Positions 1 to 6,918 of a stretch of DNA of 12,807 nt are shown here, one piece after another. Source of the stretch: JTS-RE37 sp041743425 (GTDB lineage Bacteria; Bacteroidota; Bacteroidia; Flavobacteriales; Flavobacteriaceae). The notes beneath the pieces were generated by a model that saw nothing but the letters and a program-made list of their open reading frames with translations, was not told the origin of the DNA and did no database searches. Every line of letters starts with the position of its first letter. Position 1 is the stretch's first letter. Location: assembly GCA_041743425.1 (NCBI GenBank), contig JBGTMS010000069.1, positions 1 to 12,807 on the forward strand, given 5' to 3'. Made by a program: the position numbers and the translations under genes.

Positions 1-1916
1 CCTAAAATCATTCCCTGGTTGATCACTTTACTAGCATATTCCTCAACCGGTACGAGCCCGATGTCAAACATAAATTTTTGCCAGAACCGGGAATAAAGCA
101 AATGTCCGGTAGCATGTTCTATCCCCCCGATATAGAGATCGACCTCTTTCCAGTAGGAAACCGCCTCCTTTGAAAAGATGGCTTCATCATTATGAGGGTC
201 CATATAACGGTTAAAATACTGAGAACTGCCCGCCCAGCCGGGCATGGTATTCAACTCCAGCGGAAATACCTTTTTATGATCGATCAGACTATTGCTGACC
301 ACCTTATTTTCTTCTCTGTCCCAGGCCCAGATGTTGGCATTGCCCAGTGGAGGATCACCGCTTTCCGTGGGAAGGTATTTTGCCACCTCCGGCAATAGAA
401 GTGGCAAGTGGGTTGTAGGTATCATCCTCGGCACCCCGGCCTCATAATAGACCGGAAATGGTTCACCCCAGTACCTTTGCCTGCTAAACACAGCATCGCG
501 AAGGCGGTAATTTACTTTCCCACTGCCATCCCCGGTTTCTTCCAGCCGGACGATCACCATTTGCATTGCCTGTTTATAACTCAGGCCATTAAGAAAATCT
601 GATTTTACTAGCAATGTCTCATCCTTGGCGCTGAAGGCTTCCATTGATAAATCAACTCCCTCAAATATATTAGGGATAGGAAGATTAAAGTGTTTTGCAA
701 AATCATAATCCCTCTGATCTCCACATGGAACTGACATCACAGCACCGGTTCCATAACCGGCAAGCACATAATCTCCGATCCAAACTGGCAACGAATCGCC
801 GCTAAACGGGTGCCGGGCAAAAGCTCCTGTAAAAACTCCGGTAACCCTATCGTTATCCGCAAGCCTCTCTCTTTCCGAGCGCATAGAAGTTGCCTCCACA
901 TAGGCTTTTACAGCATCGTGTTGAGCGGGGGTCGTAATCTTTGTAACAAGTTCATGTTCTGGTGCAAGGGTCATAAAACTCACGCCGAAGATGGTATCAG
1001 GGCGGGTAGTAAAGACGCGGATATCTTCGCCGGATTCTACAAGCCGGAAACGGACTTCGGCTCCGACCGACCTCCCGATCCAATTGGTCTGAGCATCCTT
1101 CAAGGGCTGTGGCCAGTCAATTTTTTCGAGACCTTCAAGCAGACGTTGGGCATAAGCAGTGATCCGCATGCTCCATTGGGTCATCTTTTTACGAATGACA
1201 GGATGTCCACCCCTTTCGGAAACCCCGTTGATCACCTCATCATTCGCCAGAACGGTTCCCAGAGCGGGGCACCAATTCACTTCGGAATCCGCCAGGTAGG
1301 TAAGCCGGTATTTCAATAATATTTCTTGTTGCTCCTTCCAGGAAAGGTCATTCCATTCCCCGGCGCTAAACTGCGGGGTATTTTCATCACAGACCGCCTG
1401 TAATGTGAGGTTCCCCTCTTTCTCAAAATGATTAATAAGAGATTCCACCGTTTCAGCCCTGTCCTTGTGCTTGTTGTACCATGATTGGAACAATTGAATG
1501 AAGATCCACTGTGTCCATCTATAATAAGCCGGATCGGAAGTTCTTACCTCCCTGCTCCAGTCAAATGAAAAGCCCAATCGGTCGAGTTGTTCCCTGTACC
1601 TGTTGATATTGGCCTCTGTAGTAATGGCTGGGTGTTGCCCTGTTTCGATAGCATACTGTTCTGCTGGCAGTCCAAAAGCGTCGTATCCCATGGGGTGGAG
1701 GACATTGAAACCTTTATGCCTTTTATAGCGGGCGTAGATATCCCCGGCTATGTAGCCAAGCGGATGTCCTACGTGCAGGCCTGCACCGGAAGGATATGGA
1801 AACATATCAAGAACATAATATTTATCCTTTTCAGAATCATTGTATGCCTTGAATGTTTGCCGTTCCGCCCAGATCCTCTGCCATTTGGCTTCAATTTCTG
1901 TGAAATTGTAACTCAT
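1..1916 (-). CDS. leuS: leucine--tRNA ligase, N-terminal two thirds (runs off left edge)
   Basis: Class I leucyl-tRNA synthetase, which charges tRNA-Leu with leucine in the cytoplasm and edits mischarged tRNA. About 638 residues are present. The start ATG at 1916-1914 gives MSYNFTEIEAKW, the usual LeuRS N-terminus, with TAAGG just upstream. The HIGH-type motif reads HVGH at about residues 48-51, after FPYPSGAGL. The CP1 editing domain is visible: the threonine-rich TTRPDTIFG near residue 304 and GTGAVMSVP followed by DQRD near residue 395, which contains the editing aspartate. The KMSKS loop, anticodon-binding domain and C-terminus lie beyond the window; the last readable residues are NQGMILG, which normally comes shortly before KMSKS. 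The zinc-1 region (from VNWCPALGT, near residue 214) keeps only one cysteine, so that zinc site appears lost. The gene is divergent from ftsX. Confidence 0.97.
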   Translation of the reverse strand, partial: MSYNFTEIEAKWQRIWAERQTFKAYNDSEKDKYYVLDMFPYPSGAGLHVGHPLGYIAGDIYARYKRHKGFNVLHPMGYDAFGLPAEQYAIETGQHPAITTEANINRYREQLDRLGFSFDWSREVRTSDPAYYRWTQWIFIQLFQSWYNKHKDRAETVESLINHFEKEGNLTLQAVCDENTPQFSAGEWNDLSWKEQQEILLKYRLTYLADSEVNWCPALGTVLANDEVINGVSERGGHPVIRKKMTQWSMRITAYAQRLLEGLEKIDWPQPLKDAQTNWIGRSVGAEVRFRLVESGEDIRVFTTRPDTIFGVSFMTLAPEHELVTKITTPAQHDAVKAYVEATSMRSERERLADNDRVTGVFTGAFARHPFSGDSLPVWIGDYVLAGYGTGAVMSVPCGDQRDYDFAKHFNLPIPNIFEGVDLSMEAFSAKDETLLVKSDFLNGLSYKQAMQMVIVRLEETGDGSGKVNYRLRDAVFSRQRYWGEPFPVYYEAGVPRMIPTTHLPLLLPEVAKYLPTESGDPPLGNANIWAWDREENKVVSNSLIDHKKVFPLELNTMPGWAGSSQYFNRYMDPHNDEAIFSKEAVSYWKEVDLYIGGIEHATGHLLYSRFWQKFMFDIGLVPVEEYASKVINQGMIL

Positions 1917-1933
1917 CACCTTACTATTGATAA

Positions 1934-1964
1934 GACCTGTAGCGGGCTGGAACCGCTGCAGGTC
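1934..1964 (-). other. GC-rich stem-loop in the leuS leader
   Basis: Inverted repeat with arms 1934-1945 and 1953-1964: GACCTGTAGCGG, loop GCTGGAA, CCGCTGCAGGTC. Eleven of twelve positions pair; the odd one is a wobble on one strand and a C/A mismatch in the leuS-sense RNA. It ends 18 bases before the leuS ATG and lies just downstream of the presumed leuS promoter, so it would fold near the 5' end of the leuS mRNA. It has no following U-run in the leuS direction, so it is not a simple intrinsic terminator. Its regulatory role is inferred. Confidence 0.6.
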
Positions 1965-1975
1965 TCATGATGCCG

Positions 1976-1983
1976 TAAAAATA
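1976..1983 (-). promoter_or_regulatory. candidate leuS -7 box
   Basis: On the minus strand this reads TATTTTTA, five of the six fixed positions of the Bacteroidota -7 consensus TAnnTTTG. No convincing TTG lies at the -33 distance. It mirrors exactly the box at 2005-2012 that faces ftsX. Weak evidence alone; its position about 60 bases before leuS makes it the best candidate there. Confidence 0.3.
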
Positions 1984-2004
1984 ACTTTATTCAATTTACT
2001 TTCC

Positions 2005-2012
2005 TATTTTTA
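2005..2012 (+). promoter_or_regulatory. candidate ftsX -7 box
   Basis: TATTTTTA, one mismatch from TAnnTTTG, lying 18 bases before the ftsX ATG. No clear TTG is seen about 19 bases upstream. With the box at 1976-1983 it forms a perfect 8-bp inverted repeat with a 21-base spacer, as expected for back-to-back divergent promoters. Confidence 0.3.
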
Positions 2013-2030
2013 CCCGGTTGTTTCCCTGCT

Positions 2031-2909
2031 ATGAGCAAATCCTTTGAACGATTCCAAAAAAGAAAATTAATTTCGTCCTACTTTTCGGTGGTGTTGAGTA
2101 TCGGTCTTGTATTGTTCCTGCTGGGGATTCTTGGCCTCCTGGTACTAAATACCAAAAAACTGGCAGATCACTTTAAAGAACAGATCACGATCTCTGTTTT
2201 TCTAAAAGACAGCGCCAAGGCAGTCGAGGTAGATCAGCTTCAGAAAAGTCTGGCTCTGGCTCCCTATACCAAAAGTGCAACCCATATTACCAAAGAGGAA
2301 GCGGCCGAACAGCACAGTGAGGAAATAGGAGAAAATTTTATCGACTTTCTAGGTTATAATCCTCTTAAAAATTCAATCGACGTCCAATTAAAAGCAGATT
2401 TTGTCACGACGGAACAAATAGCGGAAATCGCTGAGGATCTGGCTGCCAAAGATTATGTGGAAGAGGTGAGTTACGATAAGCCACTCATTGAGCTCCTTAC
2501 TGACAATGTGAAAAGGATAAGTTTTTGGATCCTGGTGGCTAGTGCGGTATTCACATTGATAGCAGTATTGCTTATAAACAGTTCTATCAGGCTTTCTATC
2601 TACTCCAAACGCTTTATCATTAAGACCATGCAGATGGTAGGCGCTACTAAAATGTTCATTCGACGACCTTTCATCTGGACCAATATTAAACTGGGAATTC
2701 TGGGGGCATTGATTGCCCTTGCAGCGCTGACCGTGGTACTTTATTATGTTGACCAATATTTTCCGGAACTTCGGCTCTTCCAGGATATCCCGTTACTGTG
2801 CTTCTTATTCGCGGGTATCTTCGGGCTCGGGGTATGCATTTCACTGATCAGCACCTATTTTGCAACACAAAGGTTTTTGAACCTTAGAACAGACGATTTA
2901 TATTATTAA
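2031..2909 (+). CDS. ftsX: cell division protein FtsX (ABC-type permease)
   Basis: Integral membrane partner of the ATPase FtsE. In well-studied bacteria the FtsEX complex sits at the division site and controls peptidoglycan hydrolases. The 292 residues show the FtsX layout: a short basic cytoplasmic start (SFERFQKRKL), TM1 at about 16-40, an extracytoplasmic domain at about 41-160 (ITISVFLKD and the EEAAEQH region), then three TM segments near 163-184, 219-240 and 253-275. Between TM2 and TM3 lies the permease loop with SIRLSIYSKRF and TMQMVGATKMFIRRPF, a family hallmark. No ftsE is present in the window. The stop is 9 bases before the DUF3098 gene, so the two are probably co-transcribed. 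The ATG start gives the usual length. Confidence 0.95.
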   Translation: MSKSFERFQKRKLISSYFSVVLSIGLVLFLLGILGLLVLNTKKLADHFKEQITISVFLKDSAKAVEVDQLQKSLALAPYTKSATHITKEEAAEQHSEEIGENFIDFLGYNPLKNSIDVQLKADFVTTEQIAEIAEDLAAKDYVEEVSYDKPLIELLTDNVKRISFWILVASAVFTLIAVLLINSSIRLSIYSKRFIIKTMQMVGATKMFIRRPFIWTNIKLGILGALIALAALTVVLYYVDQYFPELRLFQDIPLLCFLFAGIFGLGVCISLISTYFATQRFLNLRTDDLYY

Positions 2910-2914
2910 ATTTG
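2884..2914 (+). promoter_or_regulatory. candidate internal promoter overlapping the ftsX stop
   Basis: TAAATTTG at 2907-2914 matches TAnnTTTG perfectly and overlaps the ftsX stop codon (2907-2909). A TTA at 2884-2886 sits 20 bases upstream, two of three bases of the -33 TTG. Initiation a few bases downstream would fall almost on the DUF3098 ATG (2919). A chance match in AT-rich sequence is possible, but the same TTTGCAG arrangement recurs at the flavin reductase start. Confidence 0.4.
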
Positions 2915-2918
2915 CAGT

Positions 2919-3188
2919 ATGGGTAAAAGGCAACAAATCAGGGCAGATCAGAATCCAAAGAAGGAATTCATTTTCCATCGCAAAAATTACATCTGGATGT
3001 TTATCGGGCTGGGATGTATGGCTCTGGGGTTTATTTTAATGAGTGGTGGAGGCAGCGATGATCCCAATGTGTTTAATCCTGAAATTTACAGTTTTCGGCG
3101 CATACGATTGGCCCCTACTCTGGTCCTGGCAGGATTGGGCATAGAAGTTTATGCTATTTTGTTAAACCCTCACAAGTCTGAAAGTTAA
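2919..3188 (+). CDS. DUF3098 family small membrane protein
   Basis: An 89-residue protein of unknown function, which I recognise as the DUF3098 family of Bacteroidota. It has a basic N-terminal tail (GKRQQIRADQNPKKEF), TM1 at about 23-42, a short loop with glycines and aspartates (GGGSDDPN) then NPEIYSFRRIRLAP, and TM2 at about 65-83. That makes a two-helix hairpin, probably with both ends in the cytoplasm. It sits between ftsX (9-base gap) and uppP (0-base gap), which suggests a job in envelope or division biology, but this is guilt by association only. A -7-like box just before its ATG may give it its own promoter. Confidence 0.85.
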   Translation: MGKRQQIRADQNPKKEFIFHRKNYIWMFIGLGCMALGFILMSGGGSDDPNVFNPEIYSFRRIRLAPTLVLAGLGIEVYAILLNPHKSES

Positions 3189-3983
3189 TTGGACATTCTT
3201 GACGCCATTCTCCTTGGCATTATCCAGGGTCTGACAGAATTTCTTCCCGTTTCTTCCAGCGGACATCTTGAACTTGGAAAGGCCCTGCTCGGCGACAATT
3301 CTATGCCGGAAGACAGCCTGCTGTTTACGGTGGTTGTTCATTTCGCCACCGCCTTGAGTACCATCGTCGTTTTCCGAAAGGATATCCGGAGCATCCTTCA
3401 GGGGCTTTTTCGCTTCCAATGGAACGAAGAGACGCAATTTTCAGCCAAAATCCTGCTGTCCATGATACCCGCGGTCATCATTGGCCTCTTTTTTGAACAA
3501 GAGCTGGAATCTTTTTTTGGCGGTGACGTACGGTTTGTGGGAGGTATGCTACTGATCACTGCGGTCTTACTCTTCCTGGCTGATAAAGCCAGAGATACGA
3601 ATACCAAAGTAAAATTTTCTCATGCCATCCTGGTAGGAATAGCGCAGGCAGTTGCCATGTTACCAGGGATTTCCAGAAGCGGGGCGACCATTTCTGCCTC
3701 AGTATTACTTGGCGTTGATAAGACCAGGGCCGCACGATTTTCTTTCCTCATGGTAGTCCCTCTCATTCTTGGAAAAATTGCAAAGGACTTACTCAGCGGA
3801 GAATTAAAATTCCAGGCAGATAATGCATATGTCCTTGGCAGTGGTTTCATTGCGGCTTTCCTGGCCGGACTTCTCGCATGTACCTGGATGATTCGACTTG
3901 TTAAAAATAGTAAGCTCACTTACTTTGCCATCTATTGTCTGATTGTCGGTTTGCTCGCCATAGCCTACAGCTATTGGAAGTAA
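3189..3983 (+). CDS. uppP: undecaprenyl-diphosphate phosphatase (UppP/BacA)
   Basis: Membrane enzyme that dephosphorylates undecaprenyl diphosphate to the monophosphate, recycling the lipid carrier for peptidoglycan and other cell-wall polymers; overproduction is known to give bacitracin resistance. The 264 residues carry both family signatures: the (E/Q)xxxE region QGLTEFLPVSSSGH near residues 13-26 and PGISRSGAT at 159-167 with the conserved arginine at 163. About eight hydrophobic segments are visible. The start is TTG at 3189, directly after the TAA of the DUF3098 gene with no gap; DILDAILLGIIQG is where family members begin and no ATG fits. The abutting stop and start suggest translational coupling. 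Confidence 0.95.
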   Translation: MDILDAILLGIIQGLTEFLPVSSSGHLELGKALLGDNSMPEDSLLFTVVVHFATALSTIVVFRKDIRSILQGLFRFQWNEETQFSAKILLSMIPAVIIGLFFEQELESFFGGDVRFVGGMLLITAVLLFLADKARDTNTKVKFSHAILVGIAQAVAMLPGISRSGATISASVLLGVDKTRAARFSFLMVVPLILGKIAKDLLSGELKFQADNAYVLGSGFIAAFLAGLLACTWMIRLVKNSKLTYFAIYCLIVGLLAIAYSYWK

Positions 3984-4197
3984 GAGCATTCCAAAAGTAT
4001 GACCATCGGTTTCCGTTTGTTAGATTTCAGGGATTCCCTCATATTATATCCAATGATAAACAGCATCTTTGAAGTTTCTTTTGCGAAGGTAAAACTGGCA
4101 GGAATCTTGCTATTTTTCAAGCAGGAGCAGATACCTCCTAAATGAGGCCCATTGTAAAACCATCAAGAGAAGACGACAAGACGGCCATCGGTTAATT
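3984..4197 (+). other. intergenic region between uppP and truB
   Basis: A gap of 214 bases in an otherwise tightly packed cluster. It contains a 6-bp inverted repeat spanning the uppP stop (TTGGAA 3974-3979, TTCCAA 3989-3994), the interrupted palindrome AGGGA-T-TCCCT (4029-4039), a small stem AGGAG/CTCCT (4123-4127 and 4135-4139), and a 17-codon ORF (4142-4195) ending two bases before truB. The nonamer CCATCGGTT occurs twice, near each end. No U-run terminator is seen, nor a convincing promoter. The gap may hold a degraded gene remnant or a truB leader. Confidence 0.5.
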
Positions 4198-4902
4198 ATG
4201 AAAAGCAAAGAGAATTATTTGGAAGGTCAGCTATTATTAATAGATAAGCCCCTCGGATGGAGTTCTTTTCAGGCGGTCAATTCGATAAGGTGGGCCATAC
4301 GCAGGAAGTTCAACTTAAAGAAAATAAAGGTCGGCCACGCAGGCACTCTTGATCCTTTGGCAACAGGGCTTTTATTGATATGTACCGGAAAATTGACCAA
4401 AGAAATAGCCAGGTATCAGGGAATGCCCAAGGAATATACCGGAGAATTCATCCTGGGAGCAACCACGCCATCTTTTGATCTGGAAACGACCATAGACAAG
4501 AGTTTCCCGATTGATCATCTTTCTGACCAGCGCCTTATAGAAGCAGCTAAAGGCTTTATAGGAAGACAACAGCAAATGCCTCCTGTTTTCTCAGCGATTA
4601 AAAAAGATGGAAAACGGTTATACACTTATGCCAGGGAGAATGTCGATGTCGCTGTGGAACCCAGGGAAGTTGTGATCCATGAATTCGAACTTACAGGAAT
4701 ACGGATTCCGGAGATTTCCTTCCGGGTGCTATGCCATAAAGGAACTTATATCAGGTCCCTTATTCACGATTTTGGGAAAGCGGTGGATTCCGGGGCCCAT
4801 TTAACGTCCCTAAGAAGAACCAAAATAGGGGATTACAACGTAAATAAAGCATGGGATCCACTGAAATTTCAGGAAAATCTGATCGGCCAGGCTGCCCAAT
4901 AG
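4198..4902 (+). CDS. truB: tRNA pseudouridine(55) synthase TruB
   Basis: Converts uridine 55 in the T-loop of tRNAs to pseudouridine. Motif I KVGHAGTLDPLATGLL at about 44-59 contains the catalytic aspartate (Asp52). KEYTGEF at about 78-84 carries the conserved tyrosine, followed by QMPPVFSAIKKDGKRLY near 126-142 and GTYIRSLIHDFG at 182-193. At 234 residues it is shorter than the E. coli enzyme (about 314) and lacks room for a full C-terminal PUA-like domain. It begins at ATG 4198 with LLLIDKPLGWSSF in the expected place. It lies downstream of uppP on the same strand and may share its transcript. Confidence 0.96.
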   Translation: MKSKENYLEGQLLLIDKPLGWSSFQAVNSIRWAIRRKFNLKKIKVGHAGTLDPLATGLLLICTGKLTKEIARYQGMPKEYTGEFILGATTPSFDLETTIDKSFPIDHLSDQRLIEAAKGFIGRQQQMPPVFSAIKKDGKRLYTYARENVDVAVEPREVVIHEFELTGIRIPEISFRVLCHKGTYIRSLIHDFGKAVDSGAHLTSLRRTKIGDYNVNKAWDPLKFQENLIGQAAQ

Positions 4903-4976
4903 GTAGAAAAACGGATTTTTATGCTGTTCTTCACCGAATGATTAAAATATTAGTTAAAAACTGAGGTTTTAAAAGT

Positions 4977-5699
4977 ATGAATCTGAACAGGAACCAACTT
5001 TCTCTCTTGATTACGTTCTTTTCTCTCTCTACAGTGCTTCTCAGCCTGTATACGATCCGACTTGGATCTGAGGCAGAAGAGGAATATGTCATTGAAATGA
5101 GTCTGGCGGATGAAGATCTTGAAACAGAGATAGAGGAAATAGAAAAAAAAGAGGATATGGCCAAATCGGATCCAATTAAGAGCCATATGGCTTATAATGA
5201 GGCTGCCAAGCCAAGTTATGGCAACCCGGAACCGCTCAAAACCCTCGAAGAACTCATGGATGAAAAGGCGGCTGCCGAAAATGACGACAACCGCGATTTT
5301 CTAAGTTCGGAACAAGGTTATGACGCCAACTTGAAGGAACTTACCAAAAAGAGAGAAGTACAGAAACAAAAGCTCGGAGAAAAGGACGCTCAGAAAAAGG
5401 AATTCACCAACAATCTGGTTAAGAGGAAGACTTCTGTGTCCTATTCGCTGGTGGACAGGAGCAATTATAAACTCCCTCCTCCCATATACACCTGCATTGA
5501 AGGTGGGAAAGTGGTGATTAACATATTGGTGGATAGTGATGGAAACGTGATACAGGCCGACTTTAATATAAATAGTTCAGGCACTTCTAACGGTTGCCTG
5601 GTTGACAACGCCATTACTTATGCCTACCGGGCTAAATTCAATACTTCAGACCGTTCTGCCCAGAAAGGTACCATCACCTATGTTTTCCAGAGCAAATAA
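4977..5699 (+). CDS. TonB-like energy transducer / envelope protein
   Basis: A 240-residue protein with the TonB layout: a short N-terminal tail, one TM helix at about 8-28, a long charged periplasmic stretch and a C-terminal beta-rich domain of about 75 residues. The C-terminal part (IYTCIEGGKVVINILVDSDG, then NGCLVDNAITYAYRAKF and ending GTITYVFQSK) resembles TonB C-terminal folds of flavobacteria. Unlike classical TonB, the linker is not proline-rich: it is strongly acidic (EEEY, EDLETEIEEIEKKED) then lysine/glutamate-rich, probably coiled coil. Two cysteines (about 173 and 207) could form a periplasmic disulfide. No exbB/exbD or TonB-dependent receptor is nearby, so a role in transport is unproven. 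It starts 74 bases after truB. Confidence 0.7.
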   Translation: MNLNRNQLSLLITFFSLSTVLLSLYTIRLGSEAEEEYVIEMSLADEDLETEIEEIEKKEDMAKSDPIKSHMAYNEAAKPSYGNPEPLKTLEELMDEKAAAENDDNRDFLSSEQGYDANLKELTKKREVQKQKLGEKDAQKKEFTNNLVKRKTSVSYSLVDRSNYKLPPPIYTCIEGGKVVINILVDSDGNVIQADFNINSSGTSNGCLVDNAITYAYRAKFNTSDRSAQKGTITYVFQSK

Positions 5700-5723
5700 A
5701 CCTGCACCTATATCGGGCGTAGG

Positions 5724-5753
5724 ATGGTATCATTATTCATTTAAATATTTTTG
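5724..5753 (+). promoter_or_regulatory. promoter of tag, Bacteroidota type
   Basis: TATTTTTG at 5746-5753 is a perfect TAnnTTTG. ATG at 5724-5726 stands 19 bases upstream in place of the -33 TTG (two of three bases). Predicted initiation is near 5757-5760, giving a leader of about 25 bases before the tag ATG. The sequence TTTGCGTTAA at 5750-5759 recurs in the greA promoter. Confidence 0.5.
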
Positions 5754-5783
5754 CGTTAACTAATCATTACAACCCATAGACAC

Positions 5784-6347
5784 ATGGATAAAAAACGGTG
5801 CGGATGGTGTTTGGGGGATGACCTTTACGAATCCTACCATGATCAGGAATGGGGTGTTCCTGTTCGCGATGATATGAAAATCTTTGAATTTCTCGTCCTG
5901 GAAACTTTCCAGGCCGGCCTCAGCTGGATCACGATCCTGCGCAAACGAGAAAATTTCAGAAAGGCCTTTGATCAATTCGATTTTCATAAAATTGCGAGCT
6001 ATACCTCCGAAAAGCTGCAATCCCTGCAGGAGGATCCCGGGATTGTCCGGAATCGGCTGAAAATTGCGGCTACGGTTGCAAATGCCCGGGCATTTATTGA
6101 GATTCAAAAAGAATTCGGGTCTTTCAGTCAATATATTTGGGGCTTCGTGGGAGGGAAGCCGCTCACCAACCGGGTACATGATTATAAAAAAGTTCCGGCC
6201 ACCTCTGCAATTTCTGACGCCCTGAGCAAAGATCTAAAAAAGCGCGGGTTCAAATTTGTTGGGAGTACCGTAGTATACGCACATATGCAGGCTACAGGGA
6301 TGGTAAATGATCATGAACTGGAATGTTACCGATATGCACAAGTTTAA
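5784..6347 (+). CDS. tag: DNA-3-methyladenine glycosylase I
   Basis: Base-excision repair enzyme that removes 3-methyladenine from alkylated DNA. The 187 residues align by eye along the whole E. coli Tag: KRCGW at the start, YHDQEWGVP, LETFQAGLSWITILRKREN, DPGIVRNRLKI, and SDALSKDLKKRGFKFVGSTV near the end. The zinc ligands are all present: Cys6, His19, His177 and Cys181 (the HxxxC in DHELEC). The base-recognising glutamate is Glu40 in LETFQAG. It has its own likely promoter and overlaps the following secreted-protein gene by 14 bases. Confidence 0.97.
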   Translation: MDKKRCGWCLGDDLYESYHDQEWGVPVRDDMKIFEFLVLETFQAGLSWITILRKRENFRKAFDQFDFHKIASYTSEKLQSLQEDPGIVRNRLKIAATVANARAFIEIQKEFGSFSQYIWGFVGGKPLTNRVHDYKKVPATSAISDALSKDLKKRGFKFVGSTVVYAHMQATGMVNDHELECYRYAQV

Positions 6348-6918
6348 ATTGATGCTGTTCCTAGCGATGCTATGGGTGGCCTTCGGCCAGGCTCAGCAAG
6401 TCTCCGAACGGGCTTACCGGATTTTACAGTCGCAGTTCCCCGAAAGTGCCAGTGCCTTGCTACAGGAAAAGTTGGATAATGTGCGCCGGCTTCGTTACTA
6501 CAGGACAGTGGAAGGCACTGAAACCACTTATAGTGCTACATTCAAGAAAGACCGGTTGCACTATGGAATGGTATTTAATTCGACAGGAATCCTTACGGAC
6601 ATCAATTTTAGGGTAAAAAAGGTTGATGTTCCGGCAGAAAGCTGGGATAGCTTGTATTCCAGTCTGGATAAGCGCTTTGAAAAATTCAGAATTCGCAAAA
6701 TCTATCAGCGGTATCGCGTATCCGAAGGACAAAATAACGAATACATCTTTAAGAATGCCTTTCAAAATCTTATGTTACCTGAAATGTTGTACGATGTTTC
6801 GCTGTCAGGAAGAACCCTCGCGGGAAAATCGGATCACGAGGCTCTTTTTGATGCCTCAGGAAAGCTTTTGAATCTCAGGAATGCGCTTCCTGCAAATTAT
6901 GATCACATTCTCTATTGA
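6334..6918 (+). CDS. secreted PepSY-like protein of unknown function
   Basis: Predicted periplasmic or secreted protein of 194 residues. The start ATG at 6334 gives a clean signal peptide (MHKFKLMLFLAMLWVAFGQA, cleavage near QA/QQ); an upstream ATG at 6307 would put a polar extension before it and overlap tag more, so I prefer 6334. The mature part has alternating beta-like stretches such as YSATFKKDRLHYGMVFNSTG and ALFDASGKLL, which recall the tandem PepSY-like (beta-lactamase-inhibitor-like) proteins common in Bacteroidota. No catalytic motif is visible. The 14-base overlap with tag suggests translational coupling, though no functional link to DNA repair is evident. Its last 7 bases overlap the end of aat on the other strand. 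Confidence 0.75.
   Translation: MHKFKLMLFLAMLWVAFGQAQQVSERAYRILQSQFPESASALLQEKLDNVRRLRYYRTVEGTETTYSATFKKDRLHYGMVFNSTGILTDINFRVKKVDVPAESWDSLYSSLDKRFEKFRIRKIYQRYRVSEGQNNEYIFKNAFQNLMLPEMLYDVSLSGRTLAGKSDHEALFDASGKLLNLRNALPANYDHILY

Noticed and set aside
192..1970. Several plus-strand open frames of 64-169 codons opposite leuS
   Set aside because: They lie antisense to a clearly coding LeuRS with all expected motifs, and their translations show no recognisable family features.
4904..4925. Possible terminator after truB (AAAAACGGATTTTT)
   Set aside because: Only an A/T stem of about five pairs with a 4-base loop; too weak to call.
4950..4976. AAAAC/GTTTT inverted repeat before the TonB-like gene
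   Set aside because: Five A/T-rich pairs, expected by chance in this base composition.
6307..6333. ATG 6307 as start of the PepSY-like protein
   Set aside because: It would add a polar stretch before an otherwise clean signal peptide; ATG 6334 is better.
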